DNA of 64,000 bases. Origin: Meridianimarinicoccus marinus. GTDB taxonomy: Bacteria > Pseudomonadota > Alphaproteobacteria > Rhodobacterales > Rhodobacteraceae. The notes below the pieces were generated by a model, which saw only the letters and a program-made list of their open reading frames with translations, was not told where the DNA came from and made no database searches. Location: positions 124,001 through 188,000 of the forward strand of contig NZ_JBFBVU010000001.1 of assembly GCF_040689105.1 (NCBI RefSeq), given 5' to 3'. Below, in pieces: positions 8,403 through 16,374 of the stretch (the stretch's first letter is position 1; each line of letters opens with the position of its first letter). Both the position numbers and the translations under genes were made by a program.

Positions 8403-8433
8403 TTTTCGTGGCCAAAATACTCCCGCCGGAGGC
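8403..8433. repeat. Intergenic AT/GC motif between nuoD and nuoE
   Basis: A T-rich run, then GGCCAAAATACTC, then the small hairpin CTCC-CGCC-GGAG. The gap is 102 bases and otherwise shows only nuoE's leader. A degenerate second copy of the left part (TTTTTC..TG....AAAATACTC) lies at 29868-29888. Similar strings are remembered from intergenic regions of other Rhodobacteraceae, but copy number could not be checked here. Confidence 0.4.
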
Positions 8434-8485
8434 GTCCCACGCGGCCGCGCAGCCTCCCGCCCGATCCTGAAGGACCGCGTCTGAC

Positions 8486-9505
8486 ATGCTTCGTCGTCTC
8501 CATCCCGACCAGCCCGACAGTTTCGCCTTCACCCCGGCCAACCAGGCCTGGGCTGAAGCGCAGATCACGAAGTTTCCCGAGGGCCGTCAGGCCTCGGCGA
8601 TCATTCCGCTTCTGTGGCGCGCGCAGGAACAGGAAGGCTGGCTGACCCGCCCAGCGATCGAACATGTGGCCGACCTGCTGGGCATGGCCCATATCCGGGC
8701 GCTGGAAGTCGCGACTTTCTACTTCATGTTCCAGTTGCAGCCGGTCGGCTCTGTGGCGCATGTGCAGATCTGCGGCACCCTGTCGTGCATGATCTGCGGC
8801 GCCGAGGATCTGATCGCCGTTTGCAAAGACAAGATCGCCCCCAACGCCCATGAACTGTCCGACGACGGAAAGCTCAGCTGGGAAGAGGTCGAATGCCTCG
8901 GTTCTTGCGCCAACGCGCCGATGGCCCAAATCGGCAAGGATTACTACGAAGACCTGACCGCCGAGAGCTTCGCCGCGCTGCTGGACGACCTGCGTGCAGG
9001 CAAGGTGCCGACGCCGGGTCCGCAAAATGGCCGCTATGCGTCGGAACCGCTCAAGGGCCTGACCTCGCTGACCGCACACGAGGCAGACAAGCTGCCGGCC
9101 AATGCGTCTGTCGCGCTGGCCACGGACATCGGCGACACGGTGAAACGCATCGACGGCACCGAGGTGCCCCTGCGCGCCCCCTGGACCGACCGCGAATTCA
9201 AGCTGCCCACCCCCAGCGCCCCGATCCCGGCGCCCGCCGCCGATCCACAGGTCGGCGACAAACCGGCGCTGCTGACCGGCGCACGCGACACCGGCGCGGA
9301 TGATCTGAAGAAAATCAAGGGCATCGGCCCGAAACTGGAAGAGGCGCTGAACGAGATCGGCGTCTATCATTTCGACCAGATCGCCGGCTGGACCGAGGCC
9401 GAGGTTGCCTGGGTGGACGAGAACCTGATTGCCTTCAAGGGCCGTGTCTCGCGCGATGATTGGGTCGCGCAGGCGAAAGAACTGATCAAGGACGCGGATG
9501 GCTGA
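8486..9505 (+). CDS. nuoE: NADH-quinone oxidoreductase subunit E with helix-hairpin-helix tail
   Basis: The 24-kDa-type subunit holding 2Fe-2S cluster N1a. Ligands are Cys96 and Cys101 (ICGTLSC) and Cys137 and Cys141 (ECLGSC). The protein is 339 residues, about twice the E. coli length. After the usual domain (about 1-170) comes a Pro/Ala-rich linker, then residues 272-330 with LKKIKGIGPKLEEALNEIG, a helix-hairpin-helix-like element also found at the ends of some ribosomal and DNA-binding proteins. The tail's function is unknown. The 3' end overlaps the next gene by eight bases. Confidence 0.96.
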   Translation: MLRRLHPDQPDSFAFTPANQAWAEAQITKFPEGRQASAIIPLLWRAQEQEGWLTRPAIEHVADLLGMAHIRALEVATFYFMFQLQPVGSVAHVQICGTLSCMICGAEDLIAVCKDKIAPNAHELSDDGKLSWEEVECLGSCANAPMAQIGKDYYEDLTAESFAALLDDLRAGKVPTPGPQNGRYASEPLKGLTSLTAHEADKLPANASVALATDIGDTVKRIDGTEVPLRAPWTDREFKLPTPSAPIPAPAADPQVGDKPALLTGARDTGADDLKKIKGIGPKLEEALNEIGVYHFDQIAGWTEAEVAWVDENLIAFKGRVSRDDWVAQAKELIKDADG

Positions 9506-9740
9506 CAGGGACCACGACAGCGACCGGCATCTGGCCCGCCAATCGCGCCTCGTGGCGCTGGTGATCGCGGGCACCATGCTGCTCTGGATGGGCGCTCAAC
9601 TGCTGGGACCGATCCTGGGACTGCCGGATCGCTATGTGTTCCTGTTCGATTTCGCGGCAATGGCGGGGCTCGTCTGGGCGCTCGTCGTGACGACACAGAT
9701 CTGGCGTGCGCGCCGGGCCGCCCGAAGCGGCGGGAAGTAA
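9498..9740 (+). CDS. DUF5337-like two-helix membrane protein
   Basis: An 80-residue protein with a charged N-terminus (MADRDHDSDRHLARQ) and two hydrophobic helices (about 19-40 and 46-66), ending in RRAARSGG. It is embedded in the nuo operon, overlapping nuoE and ending 10 bases before nuoF. Small proteins of this type are recurrent in nuo operons of Rhodobacterales. A role in complex I assembly or stability is possible but unproven. Confidence 0.7.
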   Translation: MADRDHDSDRHLARQSRLVALVIAGTMLLWMGAQLLGPILGLPDRYVFLFDFAAMAGLVWALVVTTQIWRARRAARSGGK

Positions 9741-9750
9741 GGAGACGGCA

Positions 9751-11046
9751 ATGCTGAAAGATGAAGATCGCATCTTTACCAATCTCTACGGCATGCATGA
9801 CCGCAGCCTGAAGGGCGCGCAGGCGCGGGGCCATTGGGATGGCACCGCAGGCATCCTTGAAAAGGGCCGCGACTGGATCGTCGACCAGATGAAATCCTCG
9901 GGCCTGCGCGGACGCGGAGGCGCGGGCTTCCCGACCGGGCTGAAGTGGTCCTTCATGCCCAAGGAAAGCGATGGCCGCCCGCATTACCTTGTGGTCAATG
10001 CCGATGAATCGGAACCCGGCACCTGCAAGGATCGCGAGATCATGCGCCACGATCCGCACACGCTGGTCGAAGGCTGCCTGATCGCCTCGTTCGCCATGGG
10101 TGCCCATGCGGCCTATATCTATATTCGCGGCGAATACATCCGCGAACGCGAAGCCCTGCAGATGGCCATCGACGAGGCCTATGACGCGGGCCTTCTGGGC
10201 AAGAACGCGGCGGGGTCGGGCTGGGATTTCGACCTGTATCTCTCGCACGGGGCCGGGGCCTATATCTGCGGCGAGGAAACGGCGCTGATCGAAAGCCTTG
10301 AAGGCAAGAAGGGCATGCCCCGGATGAAGCCGCCGTTCCCGGCGGGCGCGGGTCTTTACGGCTGCCCAACCACGGTGAACAACGTCGAATCCATCGCCGT
10401 CGTGCCGACCATCCTGCGCCGCGGGCCAGAATGGTTCGCAGGCTTTGGTCGCCCGAACAACGCGGGCACCAAGCTTTATGCAATCTCGGGCCATGTGAAC
10501 AATCCCTGCGTCGTCGAAGAGGCCATGTCGATCCCCTTCGAAGAACTGATCGAGAAGCATTGCGGCGGCATTCGCGGCGGCTGGGACAATCTTCTGGCGG
10601 TGATCCCCGGTGGATCTTCGGTGCCCTGCGTGCGCGGCGAGAACATGCGCGACGCGATCATGGATTTCGACGCGCTGAAGGAAAAGGGCTCCAGCCTTGG
10701 CACCGCAGCGGTGATCGTGATGGACAAGCAGACCGACATCATCAAGGCGATCTGGCGTCTGGCCAAGTTCTACAAGCACGAAAGCTGCGGCCAGTGCACG
10801 CCCTGCCGCGAAGGCACCGGATGGATGATGCGGGTGATGGAACGTCTGGTGAGAGGCGAGGCCGAGATCGAAGAGATCGACATGCTGTTCGAGGTGACCA
10901 AACAGGTCGAAGGCCACACGATCTGCGCCCTTGGCGACGCGGCGGCCTGGCCGATCCAGGGCCTGATCCGCAATTTCCGCGACGAGATCGAAGATCGCAT
11001 CAAGGCGCAGAAATCCGGCCGTCTCAGTGCCGTGGCGGCCGAGTGA
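9751..11046 (+). CDS. nuoF: NADH-quinone oxidoreductase subunit F
   Basis: The 51-kDa-type subunit (431 residues) that binds NADH and FMN and holds cluster N3. The NADH-binding loop GRGGAGFPTGLKW is near residue 52 and the flavin-site GAGAYICGEETALIESLEG near residue 166. The cluster ligands are in ESCGQCTPCREG plus a later Cys in HTICALGD. The ATG at 9751 follows AAGGAGACGGCA; a start at 9706 would overlap the preceding gene. It is followed by an 88-base gap and the DUF3291 gene. Confidence 0.97.
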   Translation: MLKDEDRIFTNLYGMHDRSLKGAQARGHWDGTAGILEKGRDWIVDQMKSSGLRGRGGAGFPTGLKWSFMPKESDGRPHYLVVNADESEPGTCKDREIMRHDPHTLVEGCLIASFAMGAHAAYIYIRGEYIREREALQMAIDEAYDAGLLGKNAAGSGWDFDLYLSHGAGAYICGEETALIESLEGKKGMPRMKPPFPAGAGLYGCPTTVNNVESIAVVPTILRRGPEWFAGFGRPNNAGTKLYAISGHVNNPCVVEEAMSIPFEELIEKHCGGIRGGWDNLLAVIPGGSSVPCVRGENMRDAIMDFDALKEKGSSLGTAAVIVMDKQTDIIKAIWRLAKFYKHESCGQCTPCREGTGWMMRVMERLVRGEAEIEEIDMLFEVTKQVEGHTICALGDAAAWPIQGLIRNFRDEIEDRIKAQKSGRLSAVAAE

Positions 11047-11134
11047 TCCGCGCAGCCCTCATATCGCCTGCGGCCCTGCCGCTTGTCCGCGTCCCGTTTC
11101 GGGGCGCGCGGCCCGTGTGGTGCGGGGGCCTGTC

Positions 11135-11629
11135 ATGACGCAGCAGCATCTTGCCGAGCTGAACATCGGGCGTCTTCTGGCGCCCACCGATGATCCGCGC
11201 GTGGCCGATTTCATGGCTGCGCTGGACCGGGTCAATGGTTTGGGCAAACGCTCGCCGGGATTTGTCTGGATGATGGAAGGTTCGGGCGAACCGGGCACCG
11301 GCAACACCGAGACCAGCATCGGCGACGACCCGCAGTTCGTGACCAACCTGACGGTCTGGCAGGACGCGCCCAGCCTTGAGCATTTCGTGTTCAACACGGT
11401 GCATCGGCAGTTCTATGAACGCCGCGCTGAATGGTTCGAGATCCTCGGACAACAGCATTTCGTCATGTGGTGGGTGCCCGCGGGGCATCGCCCGACACTG
11501 GAAGAGGCTCTGGCTCGGCTGGAGCACAAGGAAACCCATGGGGACAGCGACCACGCGTTCGGCTGGTCCCATCTGAAAGACGCCAAGCTGTGGAAATCCC
11601 GCGGCTGTGCGCCCATCGCAGCGGAGTAA
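11135..11629 (+). CDS. DUF3291-like protein between nuoF and nuoG
   Basis: A 164-residue soluble protein starting MTQQHLAELNIGRLLAP and containing SPGFVWMMEG, VTNLTVWQD, and HRQFYERRAEWFE, followed by MWWVPAGHRPTLEEALARL. This pattern matches the DUF3291 (dimeric alpha-beta barrel-like) family. No catalytic role is established. It sits in line with nuoF and nuoG with a four-base gap to nuoG, so it is co-expressed with complex I. Confidence 0.7.
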   Translation: MTQQHLAELNIGRLLAPTDDPRVADFMAALDRVNGLGKRSPGFVWMMEGSGEPGTGNTETSIGDDPQFVTNLTVWQDAPSLEHFVFNTVHRQFYERRAEWFEILGQQHFVMWWVPAGHRPTLEEALARLEHKETHGDSDHAFGWSHLKDAKLWKSRGCAPIAAE

Positions 11630-11633
11630 GCGG

Positions 11634-13652
11634 ATGAGTGACCTGCGCAAGATCATCATCGACGACCGGGAGGTCGAGGTCGATCCGGCCATGACCCTGA
11701 TCCAGGCGTGTGAGCAGGCCGGCATCGAAGTGCCGCGCTTCTGCTATCACGAGCGTCTGTCGATCGCGGGCAACTGCCGCATGTGCCTGGTCGAGGTCGT
11801 GGGCGGCCCGCCCAAACCCGCGGCCTCCTGCGCGATGCAGGTCAAGGACCTGCGTCCTGGGCCGGAAGGGGCGCCGCCTGTGGTGAAAACCAACTCCCCG
11901 ATGGTCAAGAAGGCCCGCGAAGGGGTGATGGAGTTCCTGCTCATCAACCACCCGCTGGATTGCCCGATCTGCGACCAGGGCGGCGAATGCGATCTTCAGG
12001 ATCAGGCCATGGCTTACGGCGTGGATTTCTCGCGGTTCCGCGAGCCCAAGCGCGCGACCACGGATCTGGATCTTGGCCCGCTGGTCGAAACCCATATGAC
12101 CCGCTGCATCTCCTGCACCCGCTGCGTGCGCTTCACCACCGAGGTGGCGGGCATCAGCCAGATGGGCCAGACCGGGCGCGGCGAGGATTCCGAGATCACC
12201 TCGTATCTGGGCGAGACGCTGGATTCGAACCTTCAGGGCAACATCATCGACCTGTGCCCGGTGGGCGCTCTGGTGTCGAAGCCCTACGCCTTTACCGCCC
12301 GTCCGTGGGAATTGACCAAAACCGAAAGCATCGACGTGATGGATGCGCTTGGCAGCAACATACGCGTCGATACCAAGGGCCGCGAAGTGATGCGCTTCCT
12401 GCCGCGCAACCATGACGGCGTGAACGAGGAATGGCTGAGCGACAAGTCGCGCTTCGTCTGGGACGGGCTGCGCCGCCAGCGCCTGGACACGCCGTACATT
12501 CGTGAAAACGGCAAGCTGCGCAAAGCCGGCTGGGATGAAGCCCTGACCGCCGTGGCCACCGCGATGAAGGGCAAGAAGGTTACGGGCCTTGTGGGTGATC
12601 TGGCCCCGGTCGAAGCGGTCTTTGCGCTCAAGCAACTGATCGAAGGGCAGGGCGGCACCGTCGAATGCCGCACCGATGGCGCGCGTCTGCCCGCCGACAA
12701 CCGGTCGGCCTATGTGGGAACCGCCCGGATCGAGGATATCGATACGGCCAAGGCGATCATGCTGATCGGCACCAACCCGCGCGACGAAGCGCCGGTGCTG
12801 AACGCGCGCATCCGCAAGGCGTGGCTGGCCGGGGCCAAGATCGGCGTGATCGGGGAAGCCGCCGATCTGACTTATGAGTATTTCCATCTGGGCGCGGGCC
12901 GCGACGGTCTGATGGGCCTGATGGAAGAGGATCACACCGGCGCCATTGGCAAGGACACCGTGGTCATCATCGGGCAGGGCGCGCTGCGCGAGGCCGATGG
13001 TGCTGCCGTACTGGCACAGGCAATGAAATTCGCCGAAACCACCGAGTCGAAATTCCTGGTGCTGCACACCGCCGCCGCCCGCGTCGGTGCGATGGATGTG
13101 GGTGCTGTGACCGAGGGCGGTCTGCTGGCCGCCATCGACGGGGCCGAGGTGATCTACAATCTGGGCGCCGATGAGGTCGACATAGATGCCGGACCCTTCG
13201 TGATCTACCAGGGCAGCCATGGCGACCGGGGCGCGCATCGCGCCGACGTGATCCTGCCGGGGGCCGCCTGGACCGAGGAATCGGGCCTGTTCGTGAACAC
13301 CGAGGGCCGCCCGCAACTGGCCGCCCGCGCCAGCTTCCCGCCGGGACAGGCGAAAGAGAACTGGGCAATCCTGCGTGCCCTGTCGGCGCAACTGGGCGCG
13401 ACGCTTCCCTATGACAGCCTGACCCAACTGCGCCAGCAACTGGTCAAGGACGTGCCGCATCTGAAGAAGATCGACACCGTGCCGGAAAACGACTGGGTTC
13501 TGCCCGAACTGGATACCCCTGCATCGGCCGATTTCCGCAATGCGATCAAGGATCACTACCTGACCAACCCGATCGCCCGCGCCTCGGCCCTGATGGCCGA
13601 ACTCAGCGCGGCGGCCAAGGCGCGGGGCGCGTCGTCCCTCGCGGCGGAGTGA
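11634..13652 (+). CDS. nuoG: NADH-quinone oxidoreductase subunit G
   Basis: The 75-kDa-type subunit (672 residues), the largest of the electron-input module. The N-terminal 2Fe-2S ligands are in CYHERLSIAGNCRMC. A His-containing 4Fe-4S motif is in HPLDCPICDQGGECDLQDQ, and a further 4Fe-4S set is in CISCTRC plus a Cys in IIDLCPVGAL. The C-terminal two-thirds is a molybdopterin-oxidoreductase-like fold without cofactor, as is normal in the family. It is followed by a 138-base gap before nuoH. Confidence 0.97.
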   Translation: MSDLRKIIIDDREVEVDPAMTLIQACEQAGIEVPRFCYHERLSIAGNCRMCLVEVVGGPPKPAASCAMQVKDLRPGPEGAPPVVKTNSPMVKKAREGVMEFLLINHPLDCPICDQGGECDLQDQAMAYGVDFSRFREPKRATTDLDLGPLVETHMTRCISCTRCVRFTTEVAGISQMGQTGRGEDSEITSYLGETLDSNLQGNIIDLCPVGALVSKPYAFTARPWELTKTESIDVMDALGSNIRVDTKGREVMRFLPRNHDGVNEEWLSDKSRFVWDGLRRQRLDTPYIRENGKLRKAGWDEALTAVATAMKGKKVTGLVGDLAPVEAVFALKQLIEGQGGTVECRTDGARLPADNRSAYVGTARIEDIDTAKAIMLIGTNPRDEAPVLNARIRKAWLAGAKIGVIGEAADLTYEYFHLGAGRDGLMGLMEEDHTGAIGKDTVVIIGQGALREADGAAVLAQAMKFAETTESKFLVLHTAAARVGAMDVGAVTEGGLLAAIDGAEVIYNLGADEVDIDAGPFVIYQGSHGDRGAHRADVILPGAAWTEESGLFVNTEGRPQLAARASFPPGQAKENWAILRALSAQLGATLPYDSLTQLRQQLVKDVPHLKKIDTVPENDWVLPELDTPASADFRNAIKDHYLTNPIARASALMAELSAAAKARGASSLAAE

Positions 13653-13790
13653 CCCGGATGCCGCGTTTCGAACTCCCGCGACATACTCGCACAAGCGCCC
13701 CTGTGGCGGCTGGCTTTGAGGTCGCAAAAGCTGTTTACCACGAGGCATCCGCGTGCCGCGCCGCTGCCCTGACCCCGGAGGTGACCACCG

Positions 13791-14828
13791 ATGGATGACT
13801 TCTTTTCGACCAACGCCGGGATTGCGGTGATCATCGTGGCCCAGTGCCTTGCGGTGCTTGGCTTCGTGATGATTTCGCTGCTGTTTCTTGTCTATGGCGA
13901 CCGCAAGATCTGGGCCGCCGTGCAGATGCGCCGCGGGCCCAACGTGGTGGGCGCTTTCGGCCTGCTGCAGACCGTGGCCGATGCCCTGAAATACGTGGTC
14001 AAGGAAATCGTCGTGCCCGCCGGGGCCGACCGCACCGTGTTCATGCTGGCACCGATGACCAGCTTCGTGCTGGCGATGCTGGCCTGGGCCGTCATCCCTT
14101 TCACCGACAATTGGGTGCTGGCTGATCTGAATGTGGCGATCCTGTTCGTCTTCGCGGTGTCCTCGCTTGAGGTTTACGGCGTGATCATGGGCGGCTGGGC
14201 CTCGAACTCGAAGTACCCGTTCCTTGGCTCGCTGCGCTCGGCCGCGCAGATGATTTCCTACGAGGTGTCGATCGGCCTGATCATCATCGGGGTGATCATC
14301 TCGACCGGCTCGATGAACTTCGGGGATATCGTAGCGGCGCAGGACGGCAGCTTCGGCTTCTTCAACTGGTACTGGCTGCCGCATCTGCCCATGGCGGTGA
14401 TCTTCTTCATCTCGTGCCTTGCAGAAACCAACCGCCCGCCCTTCGACCTTCCGGAAGCGGAATCCGAACTGGTGGCGGGTTATCAGGTGGAATACTCCTC
14501 GACCCCGTTCCTGCTGTTCATGGCCGGCGAATACATCGCCATCTTCCTGATGTGCGCCCTGAACTCGCTGCTGTTCTTCGGCGGCTGGCTGTCGCCGATT
14601 CCGGGGCTGCCCGACGGGGCACTGTGGATGGTCGGCAAGATGGCGATCTTCTTCTTCCTCTTCGCCATGGTGAAAGCCATCGTGCCGCGCTATCGCTACG
14701 ACCAGCTGATGCGCCTGGGCTGGAAAGTGTTCCTGCCGCTGTCGCTGGGCTGGGTCGTCGTGGTGGCGTTCTTCGCGAAATTCGAACTTTTCGGCGGCGC
14801 CTATGCCCGCTGGGTTGTGGGAGGCTGA
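13791..14828 (+). CDS. nuoH: NADH-quinone oxidoreductase subunit H
   Basis: Membrane subunit (345 residues) that forms the entrance of the quinone chamber. Eight or so hydrophobic helices are visible. The conserved cytoplasmic loops are VYGDRKIWAAVQMRRGPN near residue 25 and AETNRPPFDLPEAESELV near residue 210, both hallmarks of this family. GGAGG precedes the ATG at 13791. One base separates its stop from the start of nuoI. Confidence 0.97.
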   Translation: MDDFFSTNAGIAVIIVAQCLAVLGFVMISLLFLVYGDRKIWAAVQMRRGPNVVGAFGLLQTVADALKYVVKEIVVPAGADRTVFMLAPMTSFVLAMLAWAVIPFTDNWVLADLNVAILFVFAVSSLEVYGVIMGGWASNSKYPFLGSLRSAAQMISYEVSIGLIIIGVIISTGSMNFGDIVAAQDGSFGFFNWYWLPHLPMAVIFFISCLAETNRPPFDLPEAESELVAGYQVEYSSTPFLLFMAGEYIAIFLMCALNSLLFFGGWLSPIPGLPDGALWMVGKMAIFFFLFAMVKAIVPRYRYDQLMRLGWKVFLPLSLGWVVVVAFFAKFELFGGAYARWVVGG

Positions 14829-14829
14829 G

Positions 14830-15324
14830 ATGTCGTCAATCGACTGGACCCGCGCCGGCAAGTATTTCCTGCTCAAGGATTTCCTTGTGGGCATGAAGCT
14901 GGGGCTGAAGTACTTCTTCGCGCCCAAGGCCACCCTGAACTATCCGCACGAAAAAGGCCCGCTGTCGCCCCGGTTCCGTGGCGAGCACGCGCTGCGCCGC
15001 TATCCCAACGGGGAAGAACGCTGCATCGCTTGCAAGCTGTGCGAAGCCATCTGCCCGGCGCAGGCCATCACCATCGACGCCGAACCGCGCGAGGACGGCT
15101 CGCGCCGGACCACGCGCTATGACATCGACATGACCAAATGCATCTACTGCGGCTTCTGTCAGGAAGCCTGCCCGGTGGATGCCATCGTCGAAGGCCCGAA
15201 CTTCGAGTTCGCCACAGAAACCCGCGAAGAGCTGTACTACGACAAGGACAAGCTGCTCGCCAACGGCGAACGCTGGGAGGCCGAGATTGCGCGCAATCTC
15301 GAACTCGATGCGCCTTATCGCTGA
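14830..15324 (+). CDS. nuoI: NADH-quinone oxidoreductase subunit I
   Basis: Peripheral-arm subunit of 164 residues with two 4Fe-4S clusters (N6a and N6b). The two ferredoxin motifs are CIACKLCEAICPA and CIYCGFCQEACPV. The amphipathic N-terminal helix with YFLLKDFLVG anchors it to NuoH. The ATG at 14830 gives the family-typical MSSIDW start. Confidence 0.97.
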   Translation: MSSIDWTRAGKYFLLKDFLVGMKLGLKYFFAPKATLNYPHEKGPLSPRFRGEHALRRYPNGEERCIACKLCEAICPAQAITIDAEPREDGSRRTTRYDIDMTKCIYCGFCQEACPVDAIVEGPNFEFATETREELYYDKDKLLANGERWEAEIARNLELDAPYR

Positions 15325-15344
15325 GCCGAAGGAAGGATCCGACC

Positions 15345-15959
15345 ATGACCGTCGCTGATATCGCATTCTACGGCTTCGCCCTGTCCGTCATCACCGGCGG
15401 GCTGTTCACCGTCATTTCGAAAAACCCGGTGCATTCGGTGCTGTGGCTGATCCTCGCCTTCCTCAGCGCGGCGGGGCTGTTCGTCCTGCTGGGCGCGGAA
15501 TTCGTCGCCATGCTTCTGATCATCGTCTACGTCGGCGCAGTGGCCGTGCTGTTCCTGTTCGTGGTGATGATGCTGGACGTGGACTTCGCCGAGCTGAAGG
15601 CCGAAATGGCGAAATACATGCCGCTGGCGCTGCTGATCGGGGTGGTGATCCTGATGCAACTGGCGCTGGCCTTCGGGGTCTGGGACACGGCGGACCAGGC
15701 GCAAGCGCTGCGCGCCAACGTCGCCCCGGCGATCGAGGACATGCACAACACCGAAGCCCTGGGCCTGCTGATCTACGACAAGTATTTCCTGCTGTTCCAA
15801 CTGGCGGGTCTGATCCTGCTGGTTGCCATGGTCGGCGCCATCATGCTGACCCTGCGCCATCGCCCGAACATCAAGCGCCAGGACGTTCTGGCCCAGATGT
15901 ACCGCGACCCGGCCAAGGCGCTGGAGCTGAAGGACATGAAACCGGGGCAGGGGCTGTAA
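15345..15959 (+). CDS. nuoJ: NADH-quinone oxidoreductase subunit J
   Basis: Membrane subunit of 204 residues with five hydrophobic helices. The conserved third helix with EFVAMLLIIVYVGAVAVLF contains the pi-bulge region used in coupling. GGAAGGATC precedes the ATG at 15345. A 105-base spacer without an evident gene separates it from nuoK. Confidence 0.96.
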   Translation: MTVADIAFYGFALSVITGGLFTVISKNPVHSVLWLILAFLSAAGLFVLLGAEFVAMLLIIVYVGAVAVLFLFVVMMLDVDFAELKAEMAKYMPLALLIGVVILMQLALAFGVWDTADQAQALRANVAPAIEDMHNTEALGLLIYDKYFLLFQLAGLILLVAMVGAIMLTLRHRPNIKRQDVLAQMYRDPAKALELKDMKPGQGL

Positions 15960-16064
15960 CGCCACTGCCTGCCGCCTGACACCCGGCGGACCGAACAACT
16001 GCGGCCCCGGAGCGACCGGGACCGGACAAGACCAACTGTCGGGCAACGACCCGGAGGGACACGG

Positions 16065-16370
16065 ATGATCGGACTTGAACATTACCTGACGGTGGCGGCA
16101 ACGCTGTTTGTCATCGGCATCTTCGGGCTCTTCCTGAACCGGAAGAACGTCATCATCATCCTGATGTCGGTGGAACTGATGCTGCTGGCCGTGAACATCA
16201 ACCTCGTGGCCTTCTCCAGCTATCTGGGCGACCTGACCGGACAGATCTTCACGCTGTTCGTTCTGACCGTGGCCGCGGCCGAGGCCGCCATCGGCCTTGC
16301 CATTCTGGTCTGCTTCTTCCGAAACCGCGGCACCATCGCCGTGGAAGACGTCAACAATATGAAAGGCTGA
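16065..16370 (+). CDS. nuoK: NADH-quinone oxidoreductase subunit K
   Basis: Small membrane subunit (101 residues), equal to the usual family length. Three hydrophobic helices carry the two conserved membrane glutamates, in MSVELMLLAVNINL and in AAAEAAIGLAIL. These form part of the antiporter-like proton path. GGAGGGACACGG precedes the ATG. Four bases separate it from nuoL. Confidence 0.96.
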   Translation: MIGLEHYLTVAATLFVIGIFGLFLNRKNVIIILMSVELMLLAVNINLVAFSSYLGDLTGQIFTLFVLTVAAAEAAIGLAILVCFFRNRGTIAVEDVNNMKG

Positions 16371-16374
16371 GCAG

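Noticed and set aside
13658..13798. Possible 46-residue gene between nuoG and nuoH (ATG at 13658, stop overlapping the nuoH start)
   Set aside because: Position is attractive because other small genes occur in this operon, but third codon positions are often A or T, no family or hydrophobic pattern is seen, and no ribosome site is clear.
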